Below, piece by piece: positions 7,529-17,171 of a stretch of DNA of 64,000 nucleotides. The stretch is from Parasphingorhabdus litoris DSM 22379 (GTDB taxonomy: Bacteria; Pseudomonadota; Alphaproteobacteria; Sphingomonadales; Sphingomonadaceae). The notes under the pieces are model-generated. The model did not search any database. It was not told the DNA's origin and was given only the letters and a program-made list of their open reading frames with translations. Every line of letters begins with the position of its first letter. Position 1 is the stretch's first letter. Location: contig NZ_CP086727.1 in assembly GCF_020906275.1 (NCBI RefSeq), positions 2,852,001 through 2,916,000 on the forward strand, in the 5' to 3' direction. The position numbers were made by a program, and so were the translations under genes.

Positions 7529-9778
7529 TTAATACTCAACAGCCAGTTCAACCCCAATCTGGCGGGGTTGACCAAAATAACGGCTGTAAAAACCGAAATC
7601 GGTTAAGTCAGTCACATTGGTAAGATACGCCTTATCGGTCAGATTTGTTCCAAATACGGACAGCTTGTACTTGCCCTCTGCGAAACTGACACCGGCACGG
7701 GCATTGACCAAGGCATAGCCGTCTTGGCTCACAATTGGATCATTCTCTGTTGAAAAGAAAATATCGCTCTTCATAGCGATTGAGCCTTGGACAAAAGCAC
7801 CGATAGTGTCTGTGATATCAAAATCATATCGTGCCAGCGCACTCACCGAGAATTCCGGGGTGTTAGCGATGCGGTTCCCATCGAAGCTCGTTCCTACGGC
7901 GTTGGTTAGCTGGGAGAGTTCGCTATCGAGATAGGCTGCACTGATGTTGAACAACAGGCCATCGGTAGGAAAGATTGTCGTATCAAGCTCGAATCCAAAT
8001 ACTTCCGCCCCGCCCGCATTATCCAGCACCTGAAGCGGCAGCGCATTTGTGTTCACTAGGGTGAAAACCTGCAGATCGGAGAAATCATTGAAGAAAAGGG
8101 CAGCATTCACACGAAGTGCTCCGTCGAGCCAGTCCGATTTGATACCCACCTCATAAGCCGTCAGAAATTCCGGTTCATAAGGCTGCAGTTGAATCGCAGA
8201 CTCGACCGGATCAAGGGAGAGGAATCCCCCGTTAAAGCCACCACTCTTGAAGCCTTTCGCAACACTACCGTAAAGCAGGACGTCAGGCGTAGCCTGATAA
8301 TCTAAGGCCACACGCCATGAAATTGCATCGTCTTTATTCTCGAGATCTGTTGCTTGATAAACCGGGACGGGCTGCGGGAAAAATGCCGGATCTTCCAGTT
8401 GGCCCAATGCAGAAAATGTTTTCTTCTCATTAGTATAACGAAGACCGCCGGTCAGGGTTAGATCCGGCAAAATTTCATAGCTTGCCTGACCAAAGATCGC
8501 GAATGTTTCCAGGTCTTGACTGTTAAGTGACCGGGCAAATAGCACCGGCGCACCTGCAACGGCTCCGGTTGGATCAGGTGCTCCGCCCGTCAAAACACGA
8601 AGTTCGCGAAACAAATCGATTGTCTGATTCTGCCTGAGATCCTCAGTCAAATAAAATCCACCGAGAAGCCACTGGAAATTGTCGCCTTCTCCACTGATGC
8701 GGAGTTCCTGCGTAAAAGTCTCACTTTCGACATCGTAGTTTACAAACAGTAAATCGAGAGGCGATGAATCTGTTTCTTCAGGAAGCGAACGATCTACCTC
8801 ATCATAGGCCGTCACAGAGGTGATAGTTACAGCACCAAGTTCCAAATTTGCTTCCAGATAACCGCCAATAGAAGATAAATCGACATTACCACCGCGATTG
8901 TAGCTTCCTTCAAACGGATCGTCGGGGCCTCTATATCCCAATGCGTCGACGCCGCCTGGCAATGACCCAAGATGATTGAACTTAAACGCAGAAGAGGAAA
9001 CTTCGTTTCCGTGGATGTTGGCACGCAGAGTAAAACTCTCTGCCACATCGGCATCAATAGTGCCTCGCCAGGAAAACGTGTCTACGCCGTTCTCTTTGCT
9101 CCCATCTAGCAGATTGGTGACATAGCCATCGGAATCGGATTTTGAAATCGCCACACGCGCGCGAATTGAATCTATAATGGGGCCGGAAACAGCCGCCTCA
9201 AAGCGGGTCGTATCGAATTCTGCGTAGCTCGCGGAGGCCTTTGCTGTAAAATAGTCGGTCGGTTTGGCCGTGATAAATTTGACAGCACCACCTGTCGTGT
9301 TGCGGCCATAAAGCGTGCCTTGCGGGCCTTTAAGAACTTCGACGCGCTCGGTATCGAAAAACTGGAAGGCGGTGAGCGCTGGCGAACTGACATAGACCTC
9401 ATCGGAATAAATCGCGACAGGTCCAGAGTTATTGGTATTGAAATCGTTCAGCCCTGCGCCGCGAAGAAACAGGATAAGCTGACTGCCCTCTCCGCTCGAC
9501 GTACTGATCTCCAAGCCGGGTAGAAATTCGCCGAGCTGCTCAGATTCTTGAATACCTATCTGGGAGAGCGTATCGCCGCTAAGCGCCGTAATGCTGATCG
9601 GTACATCCTGAACATTTTCTTCTCGCTTTTGCGCCGTCACGACTATCTCGCCGAAAACAGGGTTTCCAGTCGTTTGGTTTGTAGATTGTTGCTGAGGATT
9701 CGTTCCCTGAGCCAAAGCTGCTGAACTAAACCCGAAAATCCCCAATGCAGTACCGACTAAAAATCTAGCCCTCACCAT
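7529..9778 (-). CDS. TonB-dependent receptor (TetR-linked cluster)
   Basis: 749 residues. Signal peptide with cut after SSAALAQ. The TonB box region is GEIVVTAQKREENVQDVPIS, the Sphingomonadales type. The plug domain (about 55-165) includes VEVLKGPQGTLYGRNTTGGA. The rest is a 22-strand barrel ending in an aromatic-terminated strand (VELAVEY). GGGAGA lies 7 bases before the ATG. It takes up a substrate too large or scarce for porins, driven by TonB. It is convergent with the MFS gene but shares the 14-bp operator-like motif with it, so the cluster forms one pathway: outer membrane, inner membrane, transamination. Confidence 0.93.
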   Translation of the reverse strand: MVRARFLVGTALGIFGFSSAALAQGTNPQQQSTNQTTGNPVFGEIVVTAQKREENVQDVPISITALSGDTLSQIGIQESEQLGEFLPGLEISTSSGEGSQLILFLRGAGLNDFNTNNSGPVAIYSDEVYVSSPALTAFQFFDTERVEVLKGPQGTLYGRNTTGGAVKFITAKPTDYFTAKASASYAEFDTTRFEAAVSGPIIDSIRARVAISKSDSDGYVTNLLDGSKENGVDTFSWRGTIDADVAESFTLRANIHGNEVSSSAFKFNHLGSLPGGVDALGYRGPDDPFEGSYNRGGNVDLSSIGGYLEANLELGAVTITSVTAYDEVDRSLPEETDSSPLDLLFVNYDVESETFTQELRISGEGDNFQWLLGGFYLTEDLRQNQTIDLFRELRVLTGGAPDPTGAVAGAPVLFARSLNSQDLETFAIFGQASYEILPDLTLTGGLRYTNEKKTFSALGQLEDPAFFPQPVPVYQATDLENKDDAISWRVALDYQATPDVLLYGSVAKGFKSGGFNGGFLSLDPVESAIQLQPYEPEFLTAYEVGIKSDWLDGALRVNAALFFNDFSDLQVFTLVNTNALPLQVLDNAGGAEVFGFELDTTIFPTDGLLFNISAAYLDSELSQLTNAVGTSFDGNRIANTPEFSVSALARYDFDITDTIGAFVQGSIAMKSDIFFSTENDPIVSQDGYALVNARAGVSFAEGKYKLSVFGTNLTDKAYLTNVTDLTDFGFYSRYFGQPRQIGVELAVEY

Positions 9779-9812
9779 TGCAAGTCTCCCTAAAATTATC
9801 CATATATAAAAG

Positions 9813-9826
9813 TTAGTATTTAATAA
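9813..9826 (-). promoter_or_regulatory. Second copy of putative TetR operator
   Basis: TTAGTATTTAATAA, identical in 13 of 14 positions to the motif at 4878-4891, lies 35 bases upstream of the receptor start, a normal operator distance. The remaining 300 bases up to 10133 are AT-rich and hold no gene. Confidence 0.5.
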
Positions 9827-10133
9827 TTTTTAAGGAAACGTCAAGCCTTACATATATCGGGCTAAAATTCATCTAACTCACTGTTTTATAAACTTATTAA
9901 CAATTTTTACCCTCTCTATTTGATCACCGCTATCACAGATATAAATAGCTTATATTATATTTTTATAGCACCAGACTCTCTTCAGATATAATAGAGATGC
10001 AATGTTGAGAGAAAGTTCCACGCCTTGCGGTGGCGCTGTCTTGGTTCATTCCTACATCCCAAAAGTGGCAAGAATAACCAGTGATGATAATCTATCGAGA
10101 TAGCAGACCATATTGTCGCTATTTCGCGACCTA

Positions 10134-10862
10134 TCAGTTTTCGATTACTGTCAGATCAATACTCAAATTCGCTTGCTTGCTTTCACCGGCAACCACTGTG
10201 AGATCAGTGATCTCTGAGATGTCGATAGGGCCGCACATCAAACGAAATCCGGTTTTCCCTTCCGGTACGTTGGGGCTTTCAGGATTTGCGCTGCATCGCA
10301 TCAACGCATTTGCGGCAAGATCATCACCAGCCAGTTGCGCTGCATCGAATGTAGATTGCATGTTGTTGGCTCCGCGCAGCTCCACCAGACTTGGCGTGGA
10401 TGCGAAGATTGTAATGGTATCAGCCAGGCCGCCAGCTGATGGCGGCGCATCATAGGAAGAGTTTACCAAATCCTCGCGCCGGTTGCAGGAGCTTGTCCCG
10501 TTTGATTGCAACACAAATTTGATGGCGGTAATCGAACGCTCGGCGCCCTTCGCTGTGTATTCCAAATCTTCCAGTGCGTAGTCACGCGGCCCGCAGCCGA
10601 TCTGTTTTTCATCGCGACCCACTTGCGAAACGGTCGTGATGCGCGGCCTAAAACTCTCAACTTTTACCCCAGATGGCAAGGCGCTACCATCCTCTTCAAC
10701 ATCTGTAACCGCTGGCTCTTCAACGGCAGAAGCCGTTGCTGCAATCGCTGCATCATCGGCGAGGGATGATTGTCCGGTTTCAGCGGATTGAGAAGCCTGA
10801 CCGCAGGCCGTCAAAGGAACAATGAGAGACAAGACGACTACACGCGCGAAGATAGTTTTCAT
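10134..10862 (-). CDS. Hypothetical lipoprotein
   Basis: 242 residues. A short basic start, a hydrophobic stretch and the lipobox LTAC (Cys20) predict lipidation; residue +2 is Gly, compatible with outer-membrane sorting. An acidic, Ala-rich linker (about 25-65) leads to a compact domain with four or more cysteines (IGCGPRDY, SSCNRRED, LMRCSANP, LMCGPIDI) that could form disulfides in the periplasm or outside. No family is recognised. Its ATG overlaps the stop of the LuxR/hydrolase gene by ATGA, so the two are coupled. A partner role in the same signalling output is inferred. Confidence 0.75.
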   Translation of the reverse strand: MKTIFARVVVLSLIVPLTACGQASQSAETGQSSLADDAAIAATASAVEEPAVTDVEEDGSALPSGVKVESFRPRITTVSQVGRDEKQIGCGPRDYALEDLEYTAKGAERSITAIKFVLQSNGTSSCNRREDLVNSSYDAPPSAGGLADTITIFASTPSLVELRGANNMQSTFDAAQLAGDDLAANALMRCSANPESPNVPEGKTGFRLMCGPIDISEITDLTVVAGESKQANLSIDLTVIEN

Positions 10863-12628
10863 GATGGGGAGGCTCCGATTTGAAGTGGTTTAGGTGAAAG
10901 CGTAGCTGCAATGGCAGCGGCGACGTCATCGGGCTTCTCAAACACGCACAGCCGGGCCGTATTTTTGAGCAGGAGCACTTCTGAATTGGGTATATCGTGC
11001 AGATATTCGGCGATATCGGAAAATCGCAGGAAATCATGACCCTCAGAAACAATAAACACCACTCTGGACCGCTTAGCGAGACTATGGAGCGCATCTGTCC
11101 AGTCCTGCACCCAATGAACCAGCTCATCTGCTGATCGCTTCGGAGTGCTCATAAAATCAGACATGCCAGCCAGCGCTAGTGCATAATATTCTGGGTCTTG
11201 GATCAGTGCGTGATCATGTGGGATATCTTTGAACTGATCATGCATAAATGCCTTCTCGGCTGTCTCATTAGAAAAAAGCGCTTCCGAGGCAAACGCAAAG
11301 GGAGCATAAAACAGCTCCGGGCAGTCCCAGACCGTCCAGAATATTCGTTTGGAGACGGGACGCATGTCTTCAAACTGTTCGCGCCGAGTAAACGGGATAC
11401 CGGTATCGAGTGTGATAATGCAGCCACCGAAGTCGGGATTCTGCGCCGCATATTCGATTGCGGCAACGCCGGACATATCCTGACCAATAATTGCCACGGG
11501 ATCGCTGCCTTCTCTTTTTAAAAGTTCCATGAATGCGGCAATGAAACCGACCGGATCAGTGCCTTGCTGCTCCATTGCGGTTGCGCCCAGCCCGGGCTTG
11601 CGCGGGGCGAGCACCAGAAGGCCGGCCTCCGCCATCGCATCGATCATGGCCGACGAGGGTTTGGCTGACGACATTTGCGAGTGAATAAATACAACCGGTT
11701 TGCCTGAAGGCGATCCATAAACTTCATAGTCAATCGACCCCCACAGCGGAGCATCGACGACGGCGGTCATATGCACTTTGTCAGAGGTTTGCAGATGCAC
11801 TTGACGCTTTGCATCTGGAATAGGTTTGGCAGCAAACAGATGATGGAGACTGACCATTAGGTTTACGAGCGCTGCTTGCGTACTCGTCTCGGTCTTATCC
11901 ATTATTGACTTGATCTGCTGTCTCACCGTCCCCTTAGAACGATTGCGATCAATCGCGATCTCTTCGCTGCGCAGCCCCAGCATGATCTGCTCTGCAATCT
12001 CACCCTCAGATTGGGTGAGGCCGAACTTCTCATTCAAGAACATTCCGACTTTTGGGGACCATTCAATCTTGCTCGATCTGACGAGCAGCATTGGTTGAGC
12101 AGCGACCAATCCGTTTACGGAAGGGTCAAATTTTTCGATGAGCAGCAGTGAATTGGGCCCTTTCTCTTCATATATGCGAAACGCGGCTTCTTCCTCCGGA
12201 AGAGCAAGCCAGTTTTTGCCCTGTGCGTGCCCTGCTGAAAGGCTAAGTGGTTGAGCCTGATCAGCGAGGGTAGAAATATCTTCGCCAACCCTCAGCCCGA
12301 ACTGCGTTTCAAATCCCGCATTGCAGGCAGCAATCTTGCCATTTTCATGACAAAGCGCACCTGCAAATGCTTGTCCGTCCAGATAGCTTTGCAGTGATCT
12401 TTGTTGGCCCAGTCGAGATTTTTCAAAAACTTCAAATGCGCGATTGAAATGTTTCCGCAGCTCCAGTGCGTCAGCATGTGTAGAATGCGATGCGTCGTCG
12501 TCGCCTTCTACAAACTTGAGGATGGTCTCGTCCCATACCTTGGCGAATGCGAGATAGTCTTTCGGCTGGATCGCTGCACCGTAGATTGCATCAAGAAGCG
12601 CTGATTGGTTACTGCGCTCATCATCCAT
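10859..12628 (-). CDS. LuxR-type HTH regulator fused to degenerate alpha/beta hydrolase
   Basis: 589 residues in three parts. About 80-170 looks PAS-like (FAGALCHENGKIAACNAGFE). About 200-262 is a LuxR/GerE helix-turn-helix (KFGLTQSEGEIAEQIMLGL, then EIAIDRNRSKGTVRQQIKSI). About 290-580 is an alpha/beta hydrolase fold. The nucleophile elbow reads GQDMSG with Asp384 instead of Ser, the usual oxyanion His-Gly is replaced by FIHSQMS, and the motif that normally holds the catalytic His reads TARLCVFEKP. The domain therefore probably binds a ligand without serine-hydrolase chemistry. It is divergent from the adhesin gene, with 227 bases between, and overlaps the lipoprotein gene. Control of the adhesin is inferred. 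Confidence 0.85.
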   Translation of the reverse strand: MDDERSNQSALLDAIYGAAIQPKDYLAFAKVWDETILKFVEGDDDASHSTHADALELRKHFNRAFEVFEKSRLGQQRSLQSYLDGQAFAGALCHENGKIAACNAGFETQFGLRVGEDISTLADQAQPLSLSAGHAQGKNWLALPEEEAAFRIYEEKGPNSLLLIEKFDPSVNGLVAAQPMLLVRSSKIEWSPKVGMFLNEKFGLTQSEGEIAEQIMLGLRSEEIAIDRNRSKGTVRQQIKSIMDKTETSTQAALVNLMVSLHHLFAAKPIPDAKRQVHLQTSDKVHMTAVVDAPLWGSIDYEVYGSPSGKPVVFIHSQMSSAKPSSAMIDAMAEAGLLVLAPRKPGLGATAMEQQGTDPVGFIAAFMELLKREGSDPVAIIGQDMSGVAAIEYAAQNPDFGGCIITLDTGIPFTRREQFEDMRPVSKRIFWTVWDCPELFYAPFAFASEALFSNETAEKAFMHDQFKDIPHDHALIQDPEYYALALAGMSDFMSTPKRSADELVHWVQDWTDALHSLAKRSRVVFIVSEGHDFLRFSDIAEYLHDIPNSEVLLLKNTARLCVFEKPDDVAAAIAATLSPKPLQIGASPS

Positions 12629-12855
12629 AGTGATCGTACTTTCATAGTAAGAATATCAAGCAATAACACAGGCTTCGTATCCTGTCTTATACCAGATGGT
12701 AGATGCGTAATACGTGCCGGTTCAATAGTTCTCTTCCCTGCGATCGATATTCGGGGACCATGTGCGACCAAGCGACGAACCTTTTGGCAAAAAGCACTGT
12801 GCCCTCTCCTCACGAGTCATTTTGATCGCAAGCCAAACAGTTCTGGAGAAGTTTT

Positions 12856-14391
12856 ATGAAAGCCTTATCTTTGCGCCGTACCTTGCTTATTTCAACCTGT
12901 GTAGGGGCGATCTTCATCGCTTCACCAGCTTGGGCTGATGCCACGCCTGAATGCAATGAAAATGCCGGACCTGACGGGATTCCAGGCAATGCCGATGATC
13001 TACTTGGCACAACAGAATGTGGCGTTAGTAGCTCGGCCACTGGACGCAGCAGCACAGCAATAGGGGCAAGTAGCAGCGCAGCAGGTCCAGAAAGCACTGC
13101 AACGGGTGGACTTAGCGACGCAACTGGCGAAAACAGCACAGCTACGGGTTTTGCGAGCGACGCAACTGGAGCACGGAGCACAGCGACAGGATCACAAAGC
13201 AACGCATCAAGTGGGGCGAGCACGGCCACAGGTTCATTCAGCCAAGCAACGGGGAGCTTTAGCACCGCGACTGGGGTGGTGAGTAGCGCATCAGGAGTAC
13301 AGAGCACAGCGACAGGTTCCCAAAGCAACGCATCAGGTACAGCGAGCACAGCCACAGGCTTAATGAGCGCGGCGACAGCCACCAGCAGCACGGCCACAGG
13401 TTCGTTTAGCCAAGCGACAGGGGGCAATAGCACCGCCACGGGTACGGCGAGCACTGCTAATGGAGATGGCAGTACCGCCACGGGAGCGCTCAGCAGAGCA
13501 TCAAACTTGTTCAGCACTGCCACGGGTTCGAATAGCAACGCATCAGGGGGTTTTAGTACAGCTGTCGGCGCGTTTAGCAGTGCTTCAGGTGAAAGCAGTA
13601 TAGCGATAGGTGCCAATGCCGAAACCGGAGATCTCGTCGGTGCCCAAGCGACTGGGCAAGGCTCCATCGCCTTAGGTGTTGACGCTATTTCCGGGGGAGC
13701 AAGCAACAACGCCAATACGACAGCTCTGGGTACCACGAGCATGGCCACGGGTTTTCAAAGCACGTCTGTAGGAGCTAGTAGCCAAGCGTCTGCTGACAAC
13801 AGTGTGGCCCTGGGCGCAGGTTCTGTGGCCAATGAGGAAAACACTGTCTCGGTCGGTGCGGCCGGTGCAGAACGTAGGATCGTGAACATAGCGGCAGGCA
13901 CTGCCACAAATGACGCGGTCAATCTGGGACAACTGCAGACAGTAGATGCAGCAGTGGCGACGAACTCCGGGCAAATTAGCGCAAATACGGGCCAGATCAG
14001 CGCCAACACAACGAGCAACGCTGCTCAAGACTCACGCCTTTCAGCAATTGACGCTTTGAATGCGGATCAAAACAATCGCCTGGCCGCGCTGGAAGGGCTG
14101 ACACTTGACGTTGGCGGGCGCTTCGATGCGTTAGAAAACACCGTTGGCCGCAATCGGCGCCAAGCGAACGGTGGTATAGCCACAGCAATGGCGATGGGCG
14201 GAACCTTGATCCCGGCAGAAGCGAATCTCGCCATCTCGTTTAACCTCGCAACCTATCGCGGCGAGCAGGGTTTTTCGGGCGCATTCATCATGCGGGCGAG
14301 CGAGAAGGTCTACTTCAATGCGGCAGTTGCAGGTTCAACCGTCGGCGGCTCTACCGGTGGCCGTGTCGGCGTCACTTTTGTGTTGGATTAG
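12856..14391 (+). CDS. YadA-like trimeric autotransporter adhesin
   Basis: 511 residues. Signal peptide (cut near SPAWA, residue 26). Then a short Cys-bounded Asn/Asp-rich segment (33-55) that might bind calcium, about fourteen 14-residue head repeats (58-254) of type STATGxxSxATGxx, classical SVALG-type head repeats (255-335), and a YadA neck (RRIVNIAAGTATNDAVNLGQ, about 340-360). A short coiled-coil stalk (361-430) and a membrane anchor of about 75 residues ending VGVTFVLD follow. Such proteins trimerise, insert in the outer membrane and bind surfaces or other cells. The divergent regulator/hydrolase suggests regulated adhesion. The anchor and neck make the family call firm. Confidence 0.9.
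   Translation: MKALSLRRTLLISTCVGAIFIASPAWADATPECNENAGPDGIPGNADDLLGTTECGVSSSATGRSSTAIGASSSAAGPESTATGGLSDATGENSTATGFASDATGARSTATGSQSNASSGASTATGSFSQATGSFSTATGVVSSASGVQSTATGSQSNASGTASTATGLMSAATATSSTATGSFSQATGGNSTATGTASTANGDGSTATGALSRASNLFSTATGSNSNASGGFSTAVGAFSSASGESSIAIGANAETGDLVGAQATGQGSIALGVDAISGGASNNANTTALGTTSMATGFQSTSVGASSQASADNSVALGAGSVANEENTVSVGAAGAERRIVNIAAGTATNDAVNLGQLQTVDAAVATNSGQISANTGQISANTTSNAAQDSRLSAIDALNADQNNRLAALEGLTLDVGGRFDALENTVGRNRRQANGGIATAMAMGGTLIPAEANLAISFNLATYRGEQGFSGAFIMRASEKVYFNAAVAGSTVGGSTGGRVGVTFVLD
13027..13617 (+). repeat. 42-bp tandem repeats encoding adhesin head
   Basis: About fourteen imperfect 42-bp units inside the adhesin gene, each coding for two 7-residue beta-roll turns (STATG and SxASG types). 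Some units are nearly identical at DNA level, for example the AGCACAGCGACAGG blocks near 13177 and 13303 followed by CAAAGCAACGCATCA. Such arrays can change copy number by recombination or slippage, which would lengthen or shorten the head. The unit is a multiple of three, so the frame is preserved. Confidence 0.8.
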
Positions 14392-14470
14392 GCAAACCAG
14401 AATATCGTCGTTAGCAAGGAACGTGCGTTTCCAACCCAATCTCTACTGTCAAGCAAGAGCAAATTCCAGA

Positions 14471-14493
14471 GTCCGCTTTCGGGATAAAGCGGA
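14471..14493. repeat. Hairpin repeat GTCCGCTTT..AAAGCGGA
   Basis: TCCGCTTT (14472-14479) and AAAGCGGA (14486-14493) form a perfect 8-bp stem with a 6-base loop in the gap between the adhesin and kdgK genes. Half copies (AAAGCGGAC) stand near 31870 and 40142, and a full copy is split by the IS at 53125-54630. It has no T-run, so terminator function is doubtful. Nothing else is seen in the 14392-14670 gap. Confidence 0.5.
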
Positions 14494-14670
14494 AACCATC
14501 GGAACGTCCGATATTGGGGCGCAAGGCGGACTTTGAGAAACATTTGATGATTACCTTATGTTGAGGTTAGAGCGAGAGTATCTGTTCGATCTCGAAAGCG
14601 GACAATAGTCTCGATTGACATTCAGATATTTTGGCTAATCCTATTATCGTCAGCTTTGCAGCATACTACC

Positions 14671-15702
14671 CTACCTTTGCACCCGACCTGAACCATCACC
14701 TGCCATCAGTTTTTCGACTTCAGCAACGCTGACACGATTAAAGTCTCCGAGGATGGAGTGTTTCAGGCAGCTGCCCGCTACGGCGAATTCCAGGGACTGC
14801 TGCCGATCCTCATAGGCGTTCAGGCCATAGATGAGGGCAGAAGCGAAGCTGTCACCGCCGCCAACCCGGTCTATAATATCGGTTATTTCATAGCGCCGGG
14901 ATAATTTGAATTCACCGCCACGTTCACGCAGACAAGCGGACCAACCGTTGCGATCAGCGCTCATGCTCTCCCGAAGCGTTATCGCGATGGTGGACATGTC
15001 AGGATAGAGTTCCAGCACTTTTTCCGACAGTGCTTCATATTTCTTCGTATCGAGTTCGCCCGCTTCCACATCGACATCAACGCTGATGCCGAGCGACTTT
15101 TGGCAATCTTCTTCATTGGCGATGCCGACATCGACATGCTTGACCAGTTCGGACATGACTTCGGGCGCGCTCTTGCCATATTTCCATAACTTGCCGCGAT
15201 AGTTGAAATCGCAGGATACAGTGACGCCGGCCTTTTTGGCGGCTTGTACACATTCGATGCTGAGGTCGGCCGAATTTTGCGTGAGCGCGGGTGTGATACC
15301 GGTAATATGGAGCCATTTTGCGCCATTGAAAATTGCCGGCCAGTCGAAATCGCCGGGTTTGCATTCGCTGATCGCACTATGGGCGCGGTCGTAGATGACC
15401 TTGGATGGCCGCTGATTGGCTCCCGTCTCGAGGAAATAAATACCGACCCGGTCACCAGACCGGCGGACATGGGACGTATCAACGCCAAAACGGCGCAGCT
15501 CGCCAATAGCGGACGCGCCAACATCATTGTCGGGCAAGGCCGAGATGAAACCGGAATTCAGACCATAGTTGCTCAGCGCCACCGCGACATTGGCTTCGCC
15601 GCCGCCAAATGTCGCTTCAAAAGCCGGCGACTGGAAATATCGTTCATGACCCGGCGTCTTGAGCCGCAACATGATCTCACCAAAAGATAGAAATTCAGTC
15701 AC
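14671..15702 (-). CDS. kdgK: 2-keto-3-deoxygluconate kinase
   Basis: 343 residues of the PfkB/ribokinase fold. Visible are the N-terminal GEIMLRL and [17 protein letters not shown] substrate region, and the C-terminal [16 protein letters not shown] signature with the catalytic base Asp284; the usual second GAGD alanine is Gly here. It phosphorylates KDG, the end of the alginate reductase step, with ATP to KDPG. It is last in the alginate operon, two bases after the aldolase gene. Neighbouring aldolase, SDR and lyases make the substrate assignment strong compared with other PfkB kinases. Confidence 0.92.
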   Translation of the reverse strand: MTEFLSFGEIMLRLKTPGHERYFQSPAFEATFGGGEANVAVALSNYGLNSGFISALPDNDVGASAIGELRRFGVDTSHVRRSGDRVGIYFLETGANQRPSKVIYDRAHSAISECKPGDFDWPAIFNGAKWLHITGITPALTQNSADLSIECVQAAKKAGVTVSCDFNYRGKLWKYGKSAPEVMSELVKHVDVGIANEEDCQKSLGISVDVDVEAGELDTKKYEALSEKVLELYPDMSTIAITLRESMSADRNGWSACLRERGGEFKLSRRYEITDIIDRVGGGDSFASALIYGLNAYEDRQQSLEFAVAGSCLKHSILGDFNRVSVAEVEKLMAGDGSGRVQR

Positions 15703-15704
15703 TT

Positions 15705-16361
15705 TTAATTCTCCGTGGGACGCGCCTGGCGGCCTATGGCAACCGCTTCCTGCGCCAATGTGGTTATTGCATCAAAATTGCCCGCCTCGATTTCGGCGGC
15801 AGGGGTGAGCCAACTGCCCCCACAAGCAACGACCGAGGGCAGGGCGAGAAAATCGCCCAGATTGCTAGCCGATACGCCGCCTGTGGGCATGAAACGCATG
15901 TCGCGAAAGACAGAGGATAGCGCCTTCAACATCGGCACACCGCCGGCCAGTGATGCCGGAAAGAATTTCACTGTGCGTAGTCCCAAGGCATAGGCGCGCT
16001 GGACCTCACCGGCGGTCATGGTGCCGGCAAAGAGCGGCACCGACTGTGCCAGACAATATTCCGCCACTTCATCGACCAGCCCGGGACAAACCACAAATTG
16101 CGCACCGCGGGCGATGACTTCTTCTGCTTGGGCGACCGTCAGAACGGTTCCGGCGCCAACGATCAGCCCCGATGTCTCGTTGACAATCGCCTCCATACAA
16201 TCAACCGCTTCATCGGTACGAAGTACGACCTCGATGACGCTGAGACCGCCCGCACCAAGCGCATTGGCAGTATCGACCGCAACAGCTGTATCGCTCGCCC
16301 CAATCAGAGGCACGACAGGCGCTGATTTAAGCCGCGCTTCGAGGTCTTGTTCGATATCCAT
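15705..16361 (-). CDS. eda: KDPG aldolase (2-dehydro-3-deoxyphosphogluconate aldolase)
   Basis: 218 residues, family length. The Schiff-base lysine is Lys132 in TVKFFPAS; the general-base Glu44 lies in VIEVVLRT; the GAGTVL and PTGGV phosphate/substrate loops are present ([19 protein letters not shown]). It splits KDPG into pyruvate and glyceraldehyde-3-phosphate, joining alginate monomers to central metabolism by the Entner-Doudoroff lower branch. It lies between the SDR and kdgK in the same minus-strand operon. Confidence 0.94.
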   Translation of the reverse strand: MDIEQDLEARLKSAPVVPLIGASDTAVAVDTANALGAGGLSVIEVVLRTDEAVDCMEAIVNETSGLIVGAGTVLTVAQAEEVIARGAQFVVCPGLVDEVAEYCLAQSVPLFAGTMTAGEVQRAYALGLRTVKFFPASLAGGVPMLKALSSVFRDMRFMPTGGVSASNLGDFLALPSVVACGGSWLTPAAEIEAGNFDAITTLAQEAVAIGRQARPTEN

Positions 16362-16384
16362 GTTCGTTTCGCTATCTCTTCAGA

Positions 16385-17140
16385 TCAGGAGAAAAACAGG
16401 CCGCCATTAATGTCGATATTGGTACCGGTGATGAATGACGCTTCGTCCGAAGCCAGATAGGCAGTCGCATCTGCTGTTTCCGCCGCGAGGCCTTGGCGAC
16501 GCAGCGGGGTTGAATTGGCGACATTTTCGCGCACGGCATCGGCAGTGAACGTATCGTGGAACGATGTTGCAATCATGCCCGGGCATAGCGAGTTACAGCG
16601 AATGCCCTTCGGTCCCAGATCCTTGGCCATCGCTCGCGTGAAGGTCATCACAGCGCCTTTGGACGTAGCATAGGCTGCCGCACCTGGGCCGCCGCCGTCA
16701 CGGCCTGCCAGCGAAGCAAAATTAACGATAGCGCTGCCTTTTGACATGTGGGGAACCACCGCCTTGGTTGCGAGGAAGGTCGAAGTCACGTTGAGCCGCA
16801 TGACATGCTCAAAAAACTCCATGTCCATTTCATCGAGCCCTTTGCGCTGAACCATCCCGCCCGTCACATTGACGAGAATGTCGATTTTATCGCCGAAGGC
16901 AGCCTGCGCCGCAGCTACCAAACCGTCGACATCTTCGGGTTTCATCATATCGCCCTTGCAAGCAATAGCTGTTCCCCCAGCCGCTTCGATTTCTGCCAGC
17001 GTGTCATTGGCCTGCTCTTCATTGTTGCAATAGTTCACCACAACCTTTGCACCTTCAGCGGCCAGCTTCACCGAGACAGCGCGACCAATATCACGGCTAC
17101 CACCAGTTACGATTGCTACCTTATCTTTCAATTTAGTCAT
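16385..17140 (-). CDS. SDR oxidoreductase, probable DEH reductase
   Basis: 251 residues, classical short-chain dehydrogenase. Cofactor loop TGGSRDIGRA (12-21), the NVTGG stabilising motif, catalytic Ser in NFASLAG, and Tyr-x-x-x-Lys in AAYATSKGA. The end is INGGLFFS. In alginate pathways such an SDR (as A1-R of Sphingomonas A1) reduces 4-deoxy-L-erythro-5-hexoseulose uronate (DEH) to KDG using NAD(P)H. The gene stands exactly between aldolase and transporter genes of the operon, which supports this role. Cofactor preference was not decided. Ribosome site AGGGA is 6 bases before the ATG. Confidence 0.88.
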   Translation of the reverse strand: MTKLKDKVAIVTGGSRDIGRAVSVKLAAEGAKVVVNYCNNEEQANDTLAEIEAAGGTAIACKGDMMKPEDVDGLVAAAQAAFGDKIDILVNVTGGMVQRKGLDEMDMEFFEHVMRLNVTSTFLATKAVVPHMSKGSAIVNFASLAGRDGGGPGAAAYATSKGAVMTFTRAMAKDLGPKGIRCNSLCPGMIATSFHDTFTADAVRENVANSTPLRRQGLAAETADATAYLASDEASFITGTNIDINGGLFFS

Positions 17141-17171
17141 GTTTTTCCCTGTCTATAAATTGATGAAAATT

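Noticed and set aside
12810..13748. A 312-codon minus-strand open frame with Pro/Val/Leu-rich repeats
   Set aside because: It is exactly antisense to the adhesin head repeats; its own repeat is the mirror of the 42-bp units and it has no signal or family.
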